The notes below the pieces were generated by a model, which saw only the letters and a list, made by a program, of their open reading frames with translations, made no database searches and had not been told where the DNA came from. Positions 34,236-42,562 of a stretch of DNA of 64,000 bases are shown here, one piece after another (the first letter of the stretch is position 1; every line of letters begins with the position of its first letter). Origin of the DNA: Viridilinea sp964592425 (GTDB taxonomy: Bacteria > Chloroflexota > Chloroflexia > Chloroflexales > Chloroflexaceae); NCBI GenBank assembly GCA_964592425.1, contig CAZQCG010000021.1, positions 18,401-82,400 of the forward strand, written 5' to 3'. The translations under genes were made by a program, and so were the position numbers.

Positions 34236-34341
34236 AAACGCCTCCGGCGCGACGCGGATTGTGGGTAGAGCGACTGGCTACCCGGCCTGCGCTGGCTCTG
34301 GCGCGTCACGCGGGACTATTATACCATTTTGGCTTTTGGCC

Positions 34342-35289
34342 TCAGACTACCGGCACCGCCACGTCGTTCAGCACGGCCTGCAAGACTCCAGCGGTGCTGC
34401 GCCCGCGCAGACTACTCTCGGGGCGTAGCAAGAGGCGATGGCGGAGGACGGGGAGGGCCATACGCTTCAGGTCGTCGGGGATGACAAAGGTGCGTCCGGC
34501 CAGGGCGGCGCTGGCCTGAGCGGCCCGGAAGAGGGCCAGACTGGCGCGTGGGCTGGCCCCCAGGGCCAGGTCGGGGTGGGCGCGCAGGGCTCCGACAAGA
34601 CGGATGAGGTAGTCGCGCAGGGTATCGGCCACATGCACCTCCCAGATGGCCCGTTGCAGGGCGGGCAGGTCGGCCCCGGCAACTACCGGGCTCAGTTGGC
34701 CGATGGGATGGGCCTTTGCGAGGACCTGCAGCATGGCCAATTCCTCGTCGGGGCTAGGGTAGCCCAGGGCGATCTGTAAGAGGAAGCGGTCGAGTTGGGC
34801 CTCGGGCAGGGGAAAGGTGCCCTCAAATTCGACCGGGTTCTGGGTGGCCAGAACCAGAAAGGGTTGCGGCAGGGGGTAGGTTGTCCCATCGACGCTGACT
34901 TGGCCCTCGCCCATTGCTTCGAGCAGGGCACTCTGGGTGCGCGGGGTCGCCCGGTTGATCTCATCAACCAGCAGAACATTACTGAAGATCGGCCCGGGCT
35001 GAAAGACGAAGCGGCTCTCGTCCTGGCGATAGATGCTCACCCCGGTCAGGTCGTTGGGCAGCAGGTCGGGCGTACACTGGACGCGCCGAAAGGGCACGCC
35101 GAGCGAGATGGCCAGGGCGCGGGCCAGCATGGTCTTACCGACGCCGGGCACATCCTCGATCAGGACGTGGCCGCCGCAGAGCAGGGCCACCAGCAGCAGA
35201 TCGACCGCCTCGGCCCGCCCGACGATGACGCGGGCGATGTTCGTGCGCACGGTGGCAGCAAAGGGGCTAAGTTCGGCGAGCGCTACCAT
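34342..35289 (-). CDS. MoxR-family AAA+ ATPase
   Basis: 315 residues from ATG 35289. Walker A is 'IEDVPGVGKTMLARALA' (~45-60), followed by 'RVQCTPDLLPNDLTGVSIY' and Walker B 'NVLLVDEINRATPRTQSALLEAMGEGQV'. Sensor regions ('VLATQNPVEFEGTFPLPEAQLDRFLL') and a C-terminal lid complete the MoxR/AAA_3 pattern. These ATPases act as chaperones that help insert metals or assemble complexes, usually with VWA-domain partners, which are absent here. The start lies 4 bp after the opp ATPase stop, so it can be co-transcribed with the transporter. Longer starts would overlap that gene. Confidence 0.92.
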   Translation of the reverse strand: MVALAELSPFAATVRTNIARVIVGRAEAVDLLLVALLCGGHVLIEDVPGVGKTMLARALAISLGVPFRRVQCTPDLLPNDLTGVSIYRQDESRFVFQPGPIFSNVLLVDEINRATPRTQSALLEAMGEGQVSVDGTTYPLPQPFLVLATQNPVEFEGTFPLPEAQLDRFLLQIALGYPSPDEELAMLQVLAKAHPIGQLSPVVAGADLPALQRAIWEVHVADTLRDYLIRLVGALRAHPDLALGASPRASLALFRAAQASAALAGRTFVIPDDLKRMALPVLRHRLLLRPESSLRGRSTAGVLQAVLNDVAVPVV

Positions 35290-35293
35290 AGGC

Positions 35294-36304
35294 TCAAAAC
35301 TCGCCCGCGAAGTGACAGGCGGCCCAGTGGCCACTGCGTTTCTCTTCGAGGGCCGGCTCCTGCTCCTGGCAGATCGGGCGGGCGAGCCAGCAACGGGGGT
35401 GGAAACGGCAGCCGCTGGGCGGGGTGATCGGGCTGGGCACATCACCCTGGAGCACGATGCGCTCACGTCGCTGGCGCGGATCGGGGCTGGGGATGGCTGA
35501 GATGAGCGCACGGGTGTAGGGATGCAGCGGCTCGCGGAAGAGGTTGTCACGGTCGGCCAATTCGACCAGCTTGCCAAGGTACATCACGCCGACACGGTCG
35601 CTGATATGCTCGACCACAGCCAGGTTATGGGCGATGAAGAGATAGGTGAGGCCAAATTCGCGCTGGAGATTTTTGAGCAGGTTGAGCACCTGCGACTGGA
35701 TCGAAACATCAAGGGCGCTGACCGGCTCATCACAGACGATCAGGCGTGGCTCCATAATCAGGGCGCGGGCGATGCCAATGCGCTGGCGCTGGCCGCCGGA
35801 GAACTCATGGGGGAAGCGGCTCATCTGGCTGGCGTGCAGACCGACCCGGGCCAGCACCTCGCGTACCCGCTCGCGGCGTTCGGCGGCATTGCCGATGCGG
35901 TGGATGACCAGGCCCTCCTCCACACTCTCGCCAATCGTGAGCCGTGGGTCGAGCGAGGCATAGGGGTCTTGAAAGACGATCTGCATATCGCGGCGCAGGG
36001 TCTTGAGCTGGCTGCCACTCGCCTTGAGCACATCACGACCGTCGAAGAATATCTCACCGGAGGTGGCCTGCTCAAGGCGTAGCACGGTGCGCCCGGTCGT
36101 CGTTTTGCCGCAGCCGCTCTCGCCAACCAGGCCCAGGGTTTCACCGCGGCGCACACTGAAGGTGACCCCGTCAACTGCCTTGACCGAGGCAACCGTGCGG
36201 CGCAGCAGGCCGCCCTTGATCGGGAAGTGTTTGGTCAGGCGGTTGACTTCAAGCAGGGTATCACCAGCTTGCGGGGCGGTCGCCTTAAGCTCGGGGAGGG
36301 CCAT
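35294..36304 (-). CDS. oppF: Oligopeptide ABC transporter ATP-binding protein F
   Basis: The 336-residue ATPase shows Walker A 'GESGCGKTTTGRT' (~60), signature 'FSGGQRQRIGIARAL' (~165), Walker B 'LIVCDEPVSALD' and the C-terminal oligopeptide-family extension. That extension ends in a Cys-rich 'PPSGCRFHPRCWLARPIC' motif, which carries an Fe-S cluster in related DppD/F proteins. It drives peptide import together with OppD. The gene lies 57 bp downstream of oppD and 4 bp before moxR. The position last among the transporter genes fits the usual order. Dipeptide (DppF) or another small substrate is equally possible from sequence alone. Confidence 0.94.
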   Translation of the reverse strand: MALPELKATAPQAGDTLLEVNRLTKHFPIKGGLLRRTVASVKAVDGVTFSVRRGETLGLVGESGCGKTTTGRTVLRLEQATSGEIFFDGRDVLKASGSQLKTLRRDMQIVFQDPYASLDPRLTIGESVEEGLVIHRIGNAAERRERVREVLARVGLHASQMSRFPHEFSGGQRQRIGIARALIMEPRLIVCDEPVSALDVSIQSQVLNLLKNLQREFGLTYLFIAHNLAVVEHISDRVGVMYLGKLVELADRDNLFREPLHPYTRALISAIPSPDPRQRRERIVLQGDVPSPITPPSGCRFHPRCWLARPICQEQEPALEEKRSGHWAACHFAGEF

Positions 36305-36361
36305 AAGGGAGAACTCCTATCCTGGGCGGGGAGCCGGAGGGGCGCAGCCGCTCTGAAAAAA

Positions 36362-37402
36362 CTACCCGTTTTCCTTCAACCAGCAGCGCACCTTGCGTCC
36401 ATCGGCAAGCTCGATCAGAGGTGGGGCTTCGTCGCAGCGCTCGAAGCGTTTGCTGCAACGGCCGGCGAAGCGGCAGCCAGTCGGCGGTTTGATCAGGCTA
36501 GGCACGGTGCCTGGGATGACCGCCAGTTCTTCACGGATCTGGCCCAGGATAGGCATCGAGGCGAGCAGGCCCTGGGTGTAGGGGTGTTGTGGTTCGCTGA
36601 AGATCTGCTCAACCGGGGCATACTCAACCACCTGGCCAGCATACATAACAATTACATTGTCGGCCATTTCGGCAACCACGCCCATGTCGTGGGTGATCAG
36701 GATGATCGAGGTATTGATCTTCTCGCGCAGGGCGCGCATCAGGTCGAGGATCTGGGCCTGGATGGTCACATCAAGGGCCGTGGTCGGCTCGTCGGCGATC
36801 AGCAACTCGGGATTGCAGGCCAGGGCCATGGCGATCATGACGCGCTGGCACTGGCCACCCGAAAGTTCGTGGGGGTACTGGCGCAGGCGGCGCTGCGAGT
36901 CAGACAGGCCAACCATGGTCAGCAGTTCCAGGCAGCGCCGTTCGGCCTCGTCGCCCTTGAGGCCCTGGTGGATGCGCAGGGTCTCGATGATCTGGTCGCC
37001 GACGCGAAAGACCGGATTGAGGGCGGTGGTCGGCTGCTGAAAGATCATCGAGATGCGATTACCGCGGATCTGGCGCATCTCCTCATCGCTGAGGGCGCGC
37101 ACATCAATCTCATCGAAGATGATTGAGCCCTCAACGATGCGTCCAGGGGGATCCTGGATCAAGCGCAAGATGGAGAGCGAGGTGACACTTTTGCCCGAAC
37201 CCGATTCGCCAACGATACCGAGGGCTTCGCCACGGTGCAGCGTCAGATCAATCCCATCGACAGCCTGCACCACGCCAGCTTCGGTGAAGAAGTAGGTCTT
37301 CAGATTGCGCACCGTCAGCAGCACTTCATTCTCGGAGGCGGCCTCACCAGGGCTGGACGGGCGGGGTGCGGCTGTCGTTGACAGGGCGGGGAGCTGGCTC
37401 AT
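36362..37402 (-). CDS. oppD: Oligopeptide ABC transporter ATP-binding protein D
   Basis: 346 residues with Walker A 'GESGSGKSVTSLSILRL' (~58), the Q-loop 'ISMIFQQPTTALNP', signature 'LSGGQCQRVMIAMAL' (~170), Walker B 'LLIADEPTTALD' and the C-terminal 'PPTGCRFAGRCSKRFERC' Cys motif of the oligopeptide family. A ~25-residue N-terminal extension precedes the core. It forms a heterodimer with OppF on the permease pair. The 305-bp gap upstream, towards oppC, holds a 119-bp repeat and a small hairpin, so expression may be partly uncoupled from the permease genes. Confidence 0.94.
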   Translation of the reverse strand: MSQLPALSTTAAPRPSSPGEAASENEVLLTVRNLKTYFFTEAGVVQAVDGIDLTLHRGEALGIVGESGSGKSVTSLSILRLIQDPPGRIVEGSIIFDEIDVRALSDEEMRQIRGNRISMIFQQPTTALNPVFRVGDQIIETLRIHQGLKGDEAERRCLELLTMVGLSDSQRRLRQYPHELSGGQCQRVMIAMALACNPELLIADEPTTALDVTIQAQILDLMRALREKINTSIILITHDMGVVAEMADNVIVMYAGQVVEYAPVEQIFSEPQHPYTQGLLASMPILGQIREELAVIPGTVPSLIKPPTGCRFAGRCSKRFERCDEAPPLIELADGRKVRCWLKENG

Positions 37403-37543
37403 AGTGGGTCTCGTTCTGTAACGTGGAGGTTCGACAGATTTTCGCGTGGTACCTTGACGGGGTATGTTTGCGCTTGCGAGTTCGGCGGGGAGCTGTGGAG
37501 GGGCCAGGCTCCTCTACGGCCACCCTCTCGATCCAGGTTTCGC

Positions 37544-37563
37544 GGCGAACTGTCAAGTTCGCC
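37544..37563. other. Small hairpin in the oppD-oppC gap
   Basis: GGCGAACT (37544-37551) pairs with AGTTCGCC (37556-37563) around a GTCA loop. The rest of the 305-bp gap is taken by the 119-bp repeat; no gene is visible. Confidence 0.5.
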
Positions 37564-37574
37564 TCCAACCATGC

Positions 37575-37693
37575 CTAAGGCATGTTTCAAAAACGGCTAT
37601 TCTAGCTTGACAGTTCAGAGCAGGCGTAAGGTGTCCAATCGCTTGTCAACGCCTCACGCCTCACGCCTCACGCCCACAGAAGACTGTCAAGCT
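37575..37693 (+). repeat. 119-bp repeat, copy 1 (inverted relative to copy 2)
   Basis: These 119 bases are the exact reverse complement of 43903-44021. Inside lies a 90-bp core (37604-37693) bounded by 11-bp terminal inverted repeats AGCTTGACAGT / ACTGTCAAGCT, with a 7-bp unit GCCTCAC repeated three times (37651-37671). The shape resembles a MITE or other short non-autonomous element. It lies between oppD and oppC. Confidence 0.9.
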
Positions 37694-37707
37694 CGTTTGA
37701 AACATAC

Positions 37708-38706
37708 CTAAAGCTTCATACGCGGGTCAAGCGCATCACGCAGGCCATCGCCGATAAAATTAAAAGCCAGCGAGCAGAGAAAGATCGGCAGGCCGGGGAT
37801 GAGTGGCATCCAGGGGTGGTTGAACATGTAGCTGGTGGCGAAGCCCATCATATTGCCCCAGGTGGGGGTCGGATCTTGCACGCCGAAGCCGAGAAAGCTG
37901 ATCGCCACTTCGCTGACCAGGGCCGCGTTGAGGCCGAGCGTGAAGGCGACGATCAGGGGGGGGAAGGAGTTGGGGAAGACGTGGCGACGCAGGATCCAGG
38001 CGTTGGATCCGCCCAGCGATCGGGCCGACTCGATATACTGCTGCTCGCGCACCTGCAAAACCATGCCGCGCATGAGGCGGGCGATGCCGACCCAGCCAAG
38101 GGAGGCCAGCACCAGGATGAGCAGAGCGACCTGGGTTGCCTCACGGGGCTGCACCGCCATCATCCAGGCGATCGGCCCGATGATCCAGCCTGGCAGGACG
38201 ATCAGGTCAGCGTTTTGCACCATAATCGAGCTGAGGATGAGCAGGATCGGCAGGTCGGGGATGGTCGCCACAAATTCCATCACCCGGCTGAGCACGTTGT
38301 CGACCCAGCCAGCGAAGAAGCCAGCCAGCAGGCCGAGCACGGTACCGACAATTGAGACCAGCAGGGTGACCGAGAGCGCCACCATAAGCGAGACCCGTGC
38401 GCCGTAGATCACGCGAGTGAAGAAGTCGCGGCCCAGGTGATCGGTGCCGAGCAGGTGCAGTAGGCCCGTCTCGGGGTCAGAGCTGAGCGGCGGCAGGAAG
38501 GTGCGGTTGAGGCCGATGTCGTCGCGGGGGAAGGGGGCGATGAGCGGGGCGAGCAGCGAGGCAGCGAAGATGAGTAACAGCACGCCGAGGCTGATCATCG
38601 CCATACGATGGCGTCGGAAGCGGCGAAAGACAATCGCCCACTGGTGCTCGGACTGTGCCGATGCCCGCTCAATCGCCTCTGGAACCGCCGAGGTTGTGGT
38701 TGTCAT
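37708..38706 (-). CDS. oppC: Oligopeptide ABC transporter permease C
   Basis: The 332-residue protein has an N-terminal OppC_N helix ('HRMAMISLGVLLLIFAASLLAPLIAPF') and a BPD_transp_1 domain with five helices. The EAA loop 'YIESARSLGGSNAWILRRHVFPNSFPPLIV' contacts the ATPase. It lines the peptide channel with OppB. Only 10 bp separate it from oppB, so the two are co-transcribed. It ends 15 bp from the 119-bp repeat. Confidence 0.94.
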   Translation of the reverse strand: MTTTTSAVPEAIERASAQSEHQWAIVFRRFRRHRMAMISLGVLLLIFAASLLAPLIAPFPRDDIGLNRTFLPPLSSDPETGLLHLLGTDHLGRDFFTRVIYGARVSLMVALSVTLLVSIVGTVLGLLAGFFAGWVDNVLSRVMEFVATIPDLPILLILSSIMVQNADLIVLPGWIIGPIAWMMAVQPREATQVALLILVLASLGWVGIARLMRGMVLQVREQQYIESARSLGGSNAWILRRHVFPNSFPPLIVAFTLGLNAALVSEVAISFLGFGVQDPTPTWGNMMGFATSYMFNHPWMPLIPGLPIFLCSLAFNFIGDGLRDALDPRMKL

Positions 38707-38716
38707 GACCTTGCCC

Positions 38717-39919
38717 TCATGTGAGGTGGATGCGCGGATCGACCACTGTATACAGGAGATCCGAGATCAAGTAGCCGATCAAGACCAGGACGGTGCTCAT
38801 AAAGAGAATGGCCATGGCTACGGTATAGTCGCTGCGTCCGAGGGCATCAACCAGCAGGCGACCCATACCGGGCCAGTTAAAGACCGTCTCAGTGATTGCC
38901 GCTCCGGCCACCAGGGTGGGCAGGATGCCAGCCAGCAGGGTAACGAAGGGGATGAGGGCGTTGCGCAGGGCATGTTTGGTGATCACCATGCGCTCACGCA
39001 CGCCTTTGGCGCGCGCCGTGCGCACATAGTCCTGGCGCAGCACTTCGAGCATACTCGCCCGAATAAAGCGACTCCAGCCAGCGATGTTGAAGAAGGTGAG
39101 CACACCAACCGGCATAATAAAACGTAGGGTGCGGTCGAGCAGCGAGCCAGCCTCGACGGTGCCGATCAGGGGGATGGTATAGTCACGGATGGCCTGGGCT
39201 CCACCCGAAGGAAGGTAGGGCAGCCCGGCATTTTTGGCCAGGATCGAGAAGATCAGAATCGACATCACGCCCATAAAGAGGGTCGGCATCGACGAGCCGA
39301 CGAAAGTAATGCCGGTCATCACGTAGTCGAAGCGCGAGTACTGGCGTACTGCCGAGTAGATGCCGACCGGCACCCCAATCAGGATCGCCAGGAAGGTCGA
39401 GACGAGCATCAGCTGCAGGGTGTAGGGCAGGCGGGTCATCAGCAGGTCACTGATCGGACGGTCGCGGGCGATCTGTTGCGAGAGGCCGAAATCGCCGAAG
39501 AGCACGCCGTTGCTCGCGCGGCGCTCTTCCAGGTCGGCCAGAGTGACGACCCGATTACAGCCCTCTTCGATAATCTCCACCGTACCGTCGGGGTAGCGCA
39601 GGCGCACCTGGCCGGGAATAGCACAGCCAACGACGGTCTCGGGGGGGATCAGGGTGACTCCAGCGATCTGCACTGGCCCCTTAGGGAAGCCAGCCAACCA
39701 GCGGGTGAAGCGGACAGGGAGGTAGAGATCAAGCTCATAACGGGCTTTTAAACGGGCAATATCTTCTTCAGTCACCCGGTTGGCACCGGCATTCTGCATC
39801 TGCTGTAAAAAGAGCAACGGCCCGCCCGGCGCAAGGTAGAGTAAGGTATAGCCGAGCATCGCCGAGAAAATGACCACCATAAACATTTGCACAAGCCGGC
39901 GGATCAGGTAGGCGGTCAT
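38717..39919 (-). CDS. oppB: Oligopeptide ABC transporter permease B
   Basis: 400 residues: an N-terminal membrane helix, a ~110-residue external segment, and five core helices with EAA loop 'YVRTARAKGVRERMVITKHALRNALIPFVTLLAG'. OppB/DppB proteins are usually 305-340 residues. The extra length is in the external loop after helix 1, around 'RYPDGTVEIIEEGCNRVVTLADLEE', with two Cys. That loop may dock the unusual binding protein (inference). It starts 220 bp after the binding-protein gene's stop, with two hairpins in between. Confidence 0.93.
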   Translation of the reverse strand: MTAYLIRRLVQMFMVVIFSAMLGYTLLYLAPGGPLLFLQQMQNAGANRVTEEDIARLKARYELDLYLPVRFTRWLAGFPKGPVQIAGVTLIPPETVVGCAIPGQVRLRYPDGTVEIIEEGCNRVVTLADLEERRASNGVLFGDFGLSQQIARDRPISDLLMTRLPYTLQLMLVSTFLAILIGVPVGIYSAVRQYSRFDYVMTGITFVGSSMPTLFMGVMSILIFSILAKNAGLPYLPSGGAQAIRDYTIPLIGTVEAGSLLDRTLRFIMPVGVLTFFNIAGWSRFIRASMLEVLRQDYVRTARAKGVRERMVITKHALRNALIPFVTLLAGILPTLVAGAAITETVFNWPGMGRLLVDALGRSDYTVAMAILFMSTVLVLIGYLISDLLYTVVDPRIHLT

Positions 39920-39977
39920 TGGTTTTGCTCCATATTATGGGCACCCACAAGGAATGCCCCTTCTGCTACCTGATCAT

Positions 39978-39999
39978 GGGTGCCCCTTGGGGGGCACCC
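39978..39999. other. Hairpin before oppB
   Basis: A 9-bp perfect stem GGGTGCCCC / GGGGCACCC with a 4-nt loop, 59 bp upstream of the oppB start, in the oppA-oppB gap. Confidence 0.6.
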
Positions 40000-40063
40000 T
40001 CACTTTGCACTTGGTCAAAGCAGATCTGCCGGGTGGTGACCCAGTCCGGGTTAATGAGATTGG

Positions 40064-40096
40064 GGGCGCAGCAGTCGATACCCGACTGCTGCGCCC
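40064..40096 (-). terminator. Hairpin after oppA (partial terminator or RNA stabiliser)
   Basis: A 14-bp perfect stem (40064-40077 / 40083-40096) with a 5-nt loop, 44 bp past the binding-protein stop on the minus strand and without a T-run. This position matches the intercistronic structures that let binding proteins be made in excess over permeases (as in malE-malF). Confidence 0.7.
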
Positions 40097-40139
40097 TTAC
40101 CAGAGATGGCTGATCCTGCCTCATCAGCATGGCGAGCCT

Positions 40140-42119
40140 CTAGCGCAGGTAGAGGTTCATATCCATGTGCTCCCAGGTCGGGCTGGCATCGGTGTAGGCT
40201 TCGATGGTACCTTCCTCACCGGCCTTGATCACTGCCTCGACCTCGGGGCCAGCACCCAGGGTGGCCTTCTCGAGGATGTCCACCTCGCCGGTGAGCAGAG
40301 CTGCGACGGCGGCGTTGGTATCGGCGAAGAACTGAATGATCACATTCTTCACCTTGGGCTCACCAAGCACGAAGTCGGGGTTGGCCTCGAAGACCATGCT
40401 CTGGCCCTTGTTCCACTCCGTGAGGATATAGGGGCCATAGCCAAGCGGGATCTCGGCGATCTCTGGCAGGGTTGCCCACTCCTTGGCGGGCACGTCGGCC
40501 AGGATGCGCCCGTCGCTCAGCTCCTGGTGCGAGGGATAGCCACCGTAGACAGCAACGAAGTAGGTCGGCCACTGCACACCAGGCAGGAAGGTGATCGTGT
40601 AGCTGTTGTCGCTGGTCACCTCAACGCCCTCGGCACCCTGGTGCGAGTCGCAGTAGGTCAGGCTGACCGAGCCGGAGTCGGGATCACAGTTGATCTTGAC
40701 CGCCAGTTCAATATCGGCCTGCTTGAGCGGCTCGCCGTCGGACCACGTGATACCCTCGAGCATGTCGTAGGTCACCACGAGTTGCTTCATCTCGACGGTG
40801 CCGCTCTCATAGGCGACCGTCTCACCCTCGGCATTGATCACCTCGATGCCAGGGGCCAGTTCAACTGCCGCGCCGGTGACGTCCCAGACCATGTCACCTG
40901 CAGTGACCTCGATGACCTCGTTCTTAGCTTTGCCGCTATCGATGGTCGAGAGGCCATCCTGCAACACGGGCTGGTAGTCATAGTTGTACTGGCTTACCAG
41001 GATGCCACCGGCGATCTGGGCGGCCTGGCGCTGGACGGCGGCGCTCTCGACCACCGTGAACATCGAGGCGGGCTCCTGGGTCAGGCCCATCACAATTGTA
41101 TCGCCATCATCGCTGCGCTCCCACTCGTAAGCATTGGCGGTGATGTACTCGGTCGGATCCGGCTTGATGTTGACCAGATCCTTGCTCCAGCCGTAGGCCT
41201 CCAGGCGCTGGAAGAGCGGCAGGCTGACCATGTCGTTGGTGAATTCGACCTGGAACTCTTTGTAGCTGGCGATGCGCTCGTCGCGGTCAAGCGTATTGTT
41301 GGCTGCGGTGATCGCATTGCTGGCGGTCTCATTGCACCAGCCCATCGCATTCTGGCCGTCCCAGTTGTTCTCTGGCAGGGGGATCTGGTCGCAGGCGTAG
41401 AGGGTGCGCCCGGCCGGATCGGCCTCGCCGACCCAGGCGAAGGCGCCCAGTTCGAAGTCACGCCGGGCCAGGCCGGTGTTGCTGCCGAACCACCAGGAGC
41501 CGGGGGCGTGCTTGCGAATGATCTGGATGCCGCAGTTGTCGAGCAGCTGCTGCTCGAGCACGGTAGCCCAGGTAATGCGGAACTGGGCGTTGGTGGTGGT
41601 GAACTCGAGCGAGAGGGGCAGGCCATCCTTCTCGCGCACCGTCGCACCCTCTTCGAGCGTCCAGCCAGCCTCGTCGAGCAGGGCCTGGCCCTTGGCAGCG
41701 TCAAAGGGGTAGAGGGTAATGCCGTCGGCCTCGCTAGCCGCCGCCCAGTGGGTCTTGGGCAGGTTGGTGTCCATGAGCAGACCTTCCTGCTGCTCAGGTG
41801 TCAGGAAGCCATAGACTGACTGGATCAATTCGGGGCGGTTGGTGCAGTAGGCAATTGCCTGGCGTACCTTGGAGTCGCTGAGGATGGGGTGTGGGGTAGT
41901 GAAGGCACCACCAGCAGCAGGGGCGGCCGTGGGGGCGTTGGGGTCTTCCGTCGGCGCGACCACCACGGTCTCGCGGATCGGCTCAGCAGTTTGTACAACG
42001 ACAACAGTCTCGCGGACGACCTCGGGCGCGGCGGGGGCACCGCCACAGGCTGCGAGGATGGGAACGATCACTGCCAGCAGGGCCAGCGCGGCAGCACGCC
42101 TAGAGCGCATTGCGATCAC
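40140..42119 (-). CDS. oppA: Peptide-binding lipoprotein, SBP_bac_5 family, circularly permuted
   Basis: 659 residues from GTG 42119, 7 bases after AAGGAGG (an ATG at 42125 would touch the ribosome site). A lipobox (ILAAC) gives a membrane-anchored lipoprotein, with a Pro/Thr-rich linker to residue ~68. Residues ~70-335 correspond to the normal C-terminal half of DppA/OppA ('SDSKVRQAIAYCTNRPELI', 'PFDAAKGQALLDEAGW', 'MVSLPLFQRLEAYGW'). Residues ~336-659 correspond to the normal N-terminal half ('DGDTIVMGLTQEPASMF', 'ILVSQYNYDYQPVLQDGLS', 'GITWSDGEPLKQADIELA', 'GYGPYILTEW'). The protein ends at 'WEHMDMNLYLR', which in standard family members directly precedes the VRQA motif. It delivers peptides or similar ligands to OppBC. 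The length is ~100 residues above typical. Confidence 0.92.
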   Translation of the reverse strand: MIAMRSRRAAALALLAVIVPILAACGGAPAAPEVVRETVVVVQTAEPIRETVVVAPTEDPNAPTAAPAAGGAFTTPHPILSDSKVRQAIAYCTNRPELIQSVYGFLTPEQQEGLLMDTNLPKTHWAAASEADGITLYPFDAAKGQALLDEAGWTLEEGATVREKDGLPLSLEFTTTNAQFRITWATVLEQQLLDNCGIQIIRKHAPGSWWFGSNTGLARRDFELGAFAWVGEADPAGRTLYACDQIPLPENNWDGQNAMGWCNETASNAITAANNTLDRDERIASYKEFQVEFTNDMVSLPLFQRLEAYGWSKDLVNIKPDPTEYITANAYEWERSDDGDTIVMGLTQEPASMFTVVESAAVQRQAAQIAGGILVSQYNYDYQPVLQDGLSTIDSGKAKNEVIEVTAGDMVWDVTGAAVELAPGIEVINAEGETVAYESGTVEMKQLVVTYDMLEGITWSDGEPLKQADIELAVKINCDPDSGSVSLTYCDSHQGAEGVEVTSDNSYTITFLPGVQWPTYFVAVYGGYPSHQELSDGRILADVPAKEWATLPEIAEIPLGYGPYILTEWNKGQSMVFEANPDFVLGEPKVKNVIIQFFADTNAAVAALLTGEVDILEKATLGAGPEVEAVIKAGEEGTIEAYTDASPTWEHMDMNLYLR

Positions 42120-42125
42120 GAGCAT

Positions 42126-42562
42126 TCCTCCTTAGACAAAACACCTTCGACACAACGGTCGAGGGGCCATCTGTTCCGGCAGGCGTCAAGCAACGCCGGG
42201 CCGGTCAACCTACTTCCACCGCTGCCTCACGCACCCATCCCCGCCTGGCTTGCAGTCACAACCAGACACCGGCGCGGGGCCGGTGTCTCCTCAGGATCGC
42301 GTGTTCGACGTGGCACACGGTTTGGAGAGCCAAGGGCGGTGGAATGATAAGAGCGCAAAGCGGTGGAAGATATGGGGCGGATTATAGCGGGCGGGCGGTT
42401 GACTGTCAAATGCAATGCTGTCTGGCAAGAGCTCGTTTTCTGGCTTTCGGATGCGCTAAATGCCGATCATGGCCTACTTCGGCACGGCGGCAAGGTGCAT
42501 GTTATAATCGCTATGGGATCAGCTTGCTGGCTCACGATGAAGCCGACAATGGGAGTGCAGCA
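42126..42562. other. Divergent promoter region oppA / M20-like gene
   Basis: A ~440-bp gene-free stretch between divergent starts. The plus-strand side contains a perfect extended -10, TG-T-TATAAT (42500-42508), ~50 bp before the M20-like start. A GC-rich dyad lies near 42265-42290. No confident oppA promoter hexamers were matched. Confidence 0.5.
42500..42508 (+). promoter_or_regulatory. Extended -10 promoter of the M20-like gene
   Basis: TG-T-TATAAT, identical to the element before gap, without an obvious -35. It predicts a start near 42515 and a ~48-nt leader. Confidence 0.6.

Noticed and set aside
37651..37671. Short tandem repeat considered as a CRISPR-like array
   Set aside because: Three contiguous 7-bp units with no spacers; part of the 119-bp repeat.
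39954..41819. 621-codon open frame opposite the peptide-binding lipoprotein
   Set aside because: Antisense shadow of a GC-rich gene; low-complexity His/Asp/Gly/Leu-rich protein with no recognisable domain.
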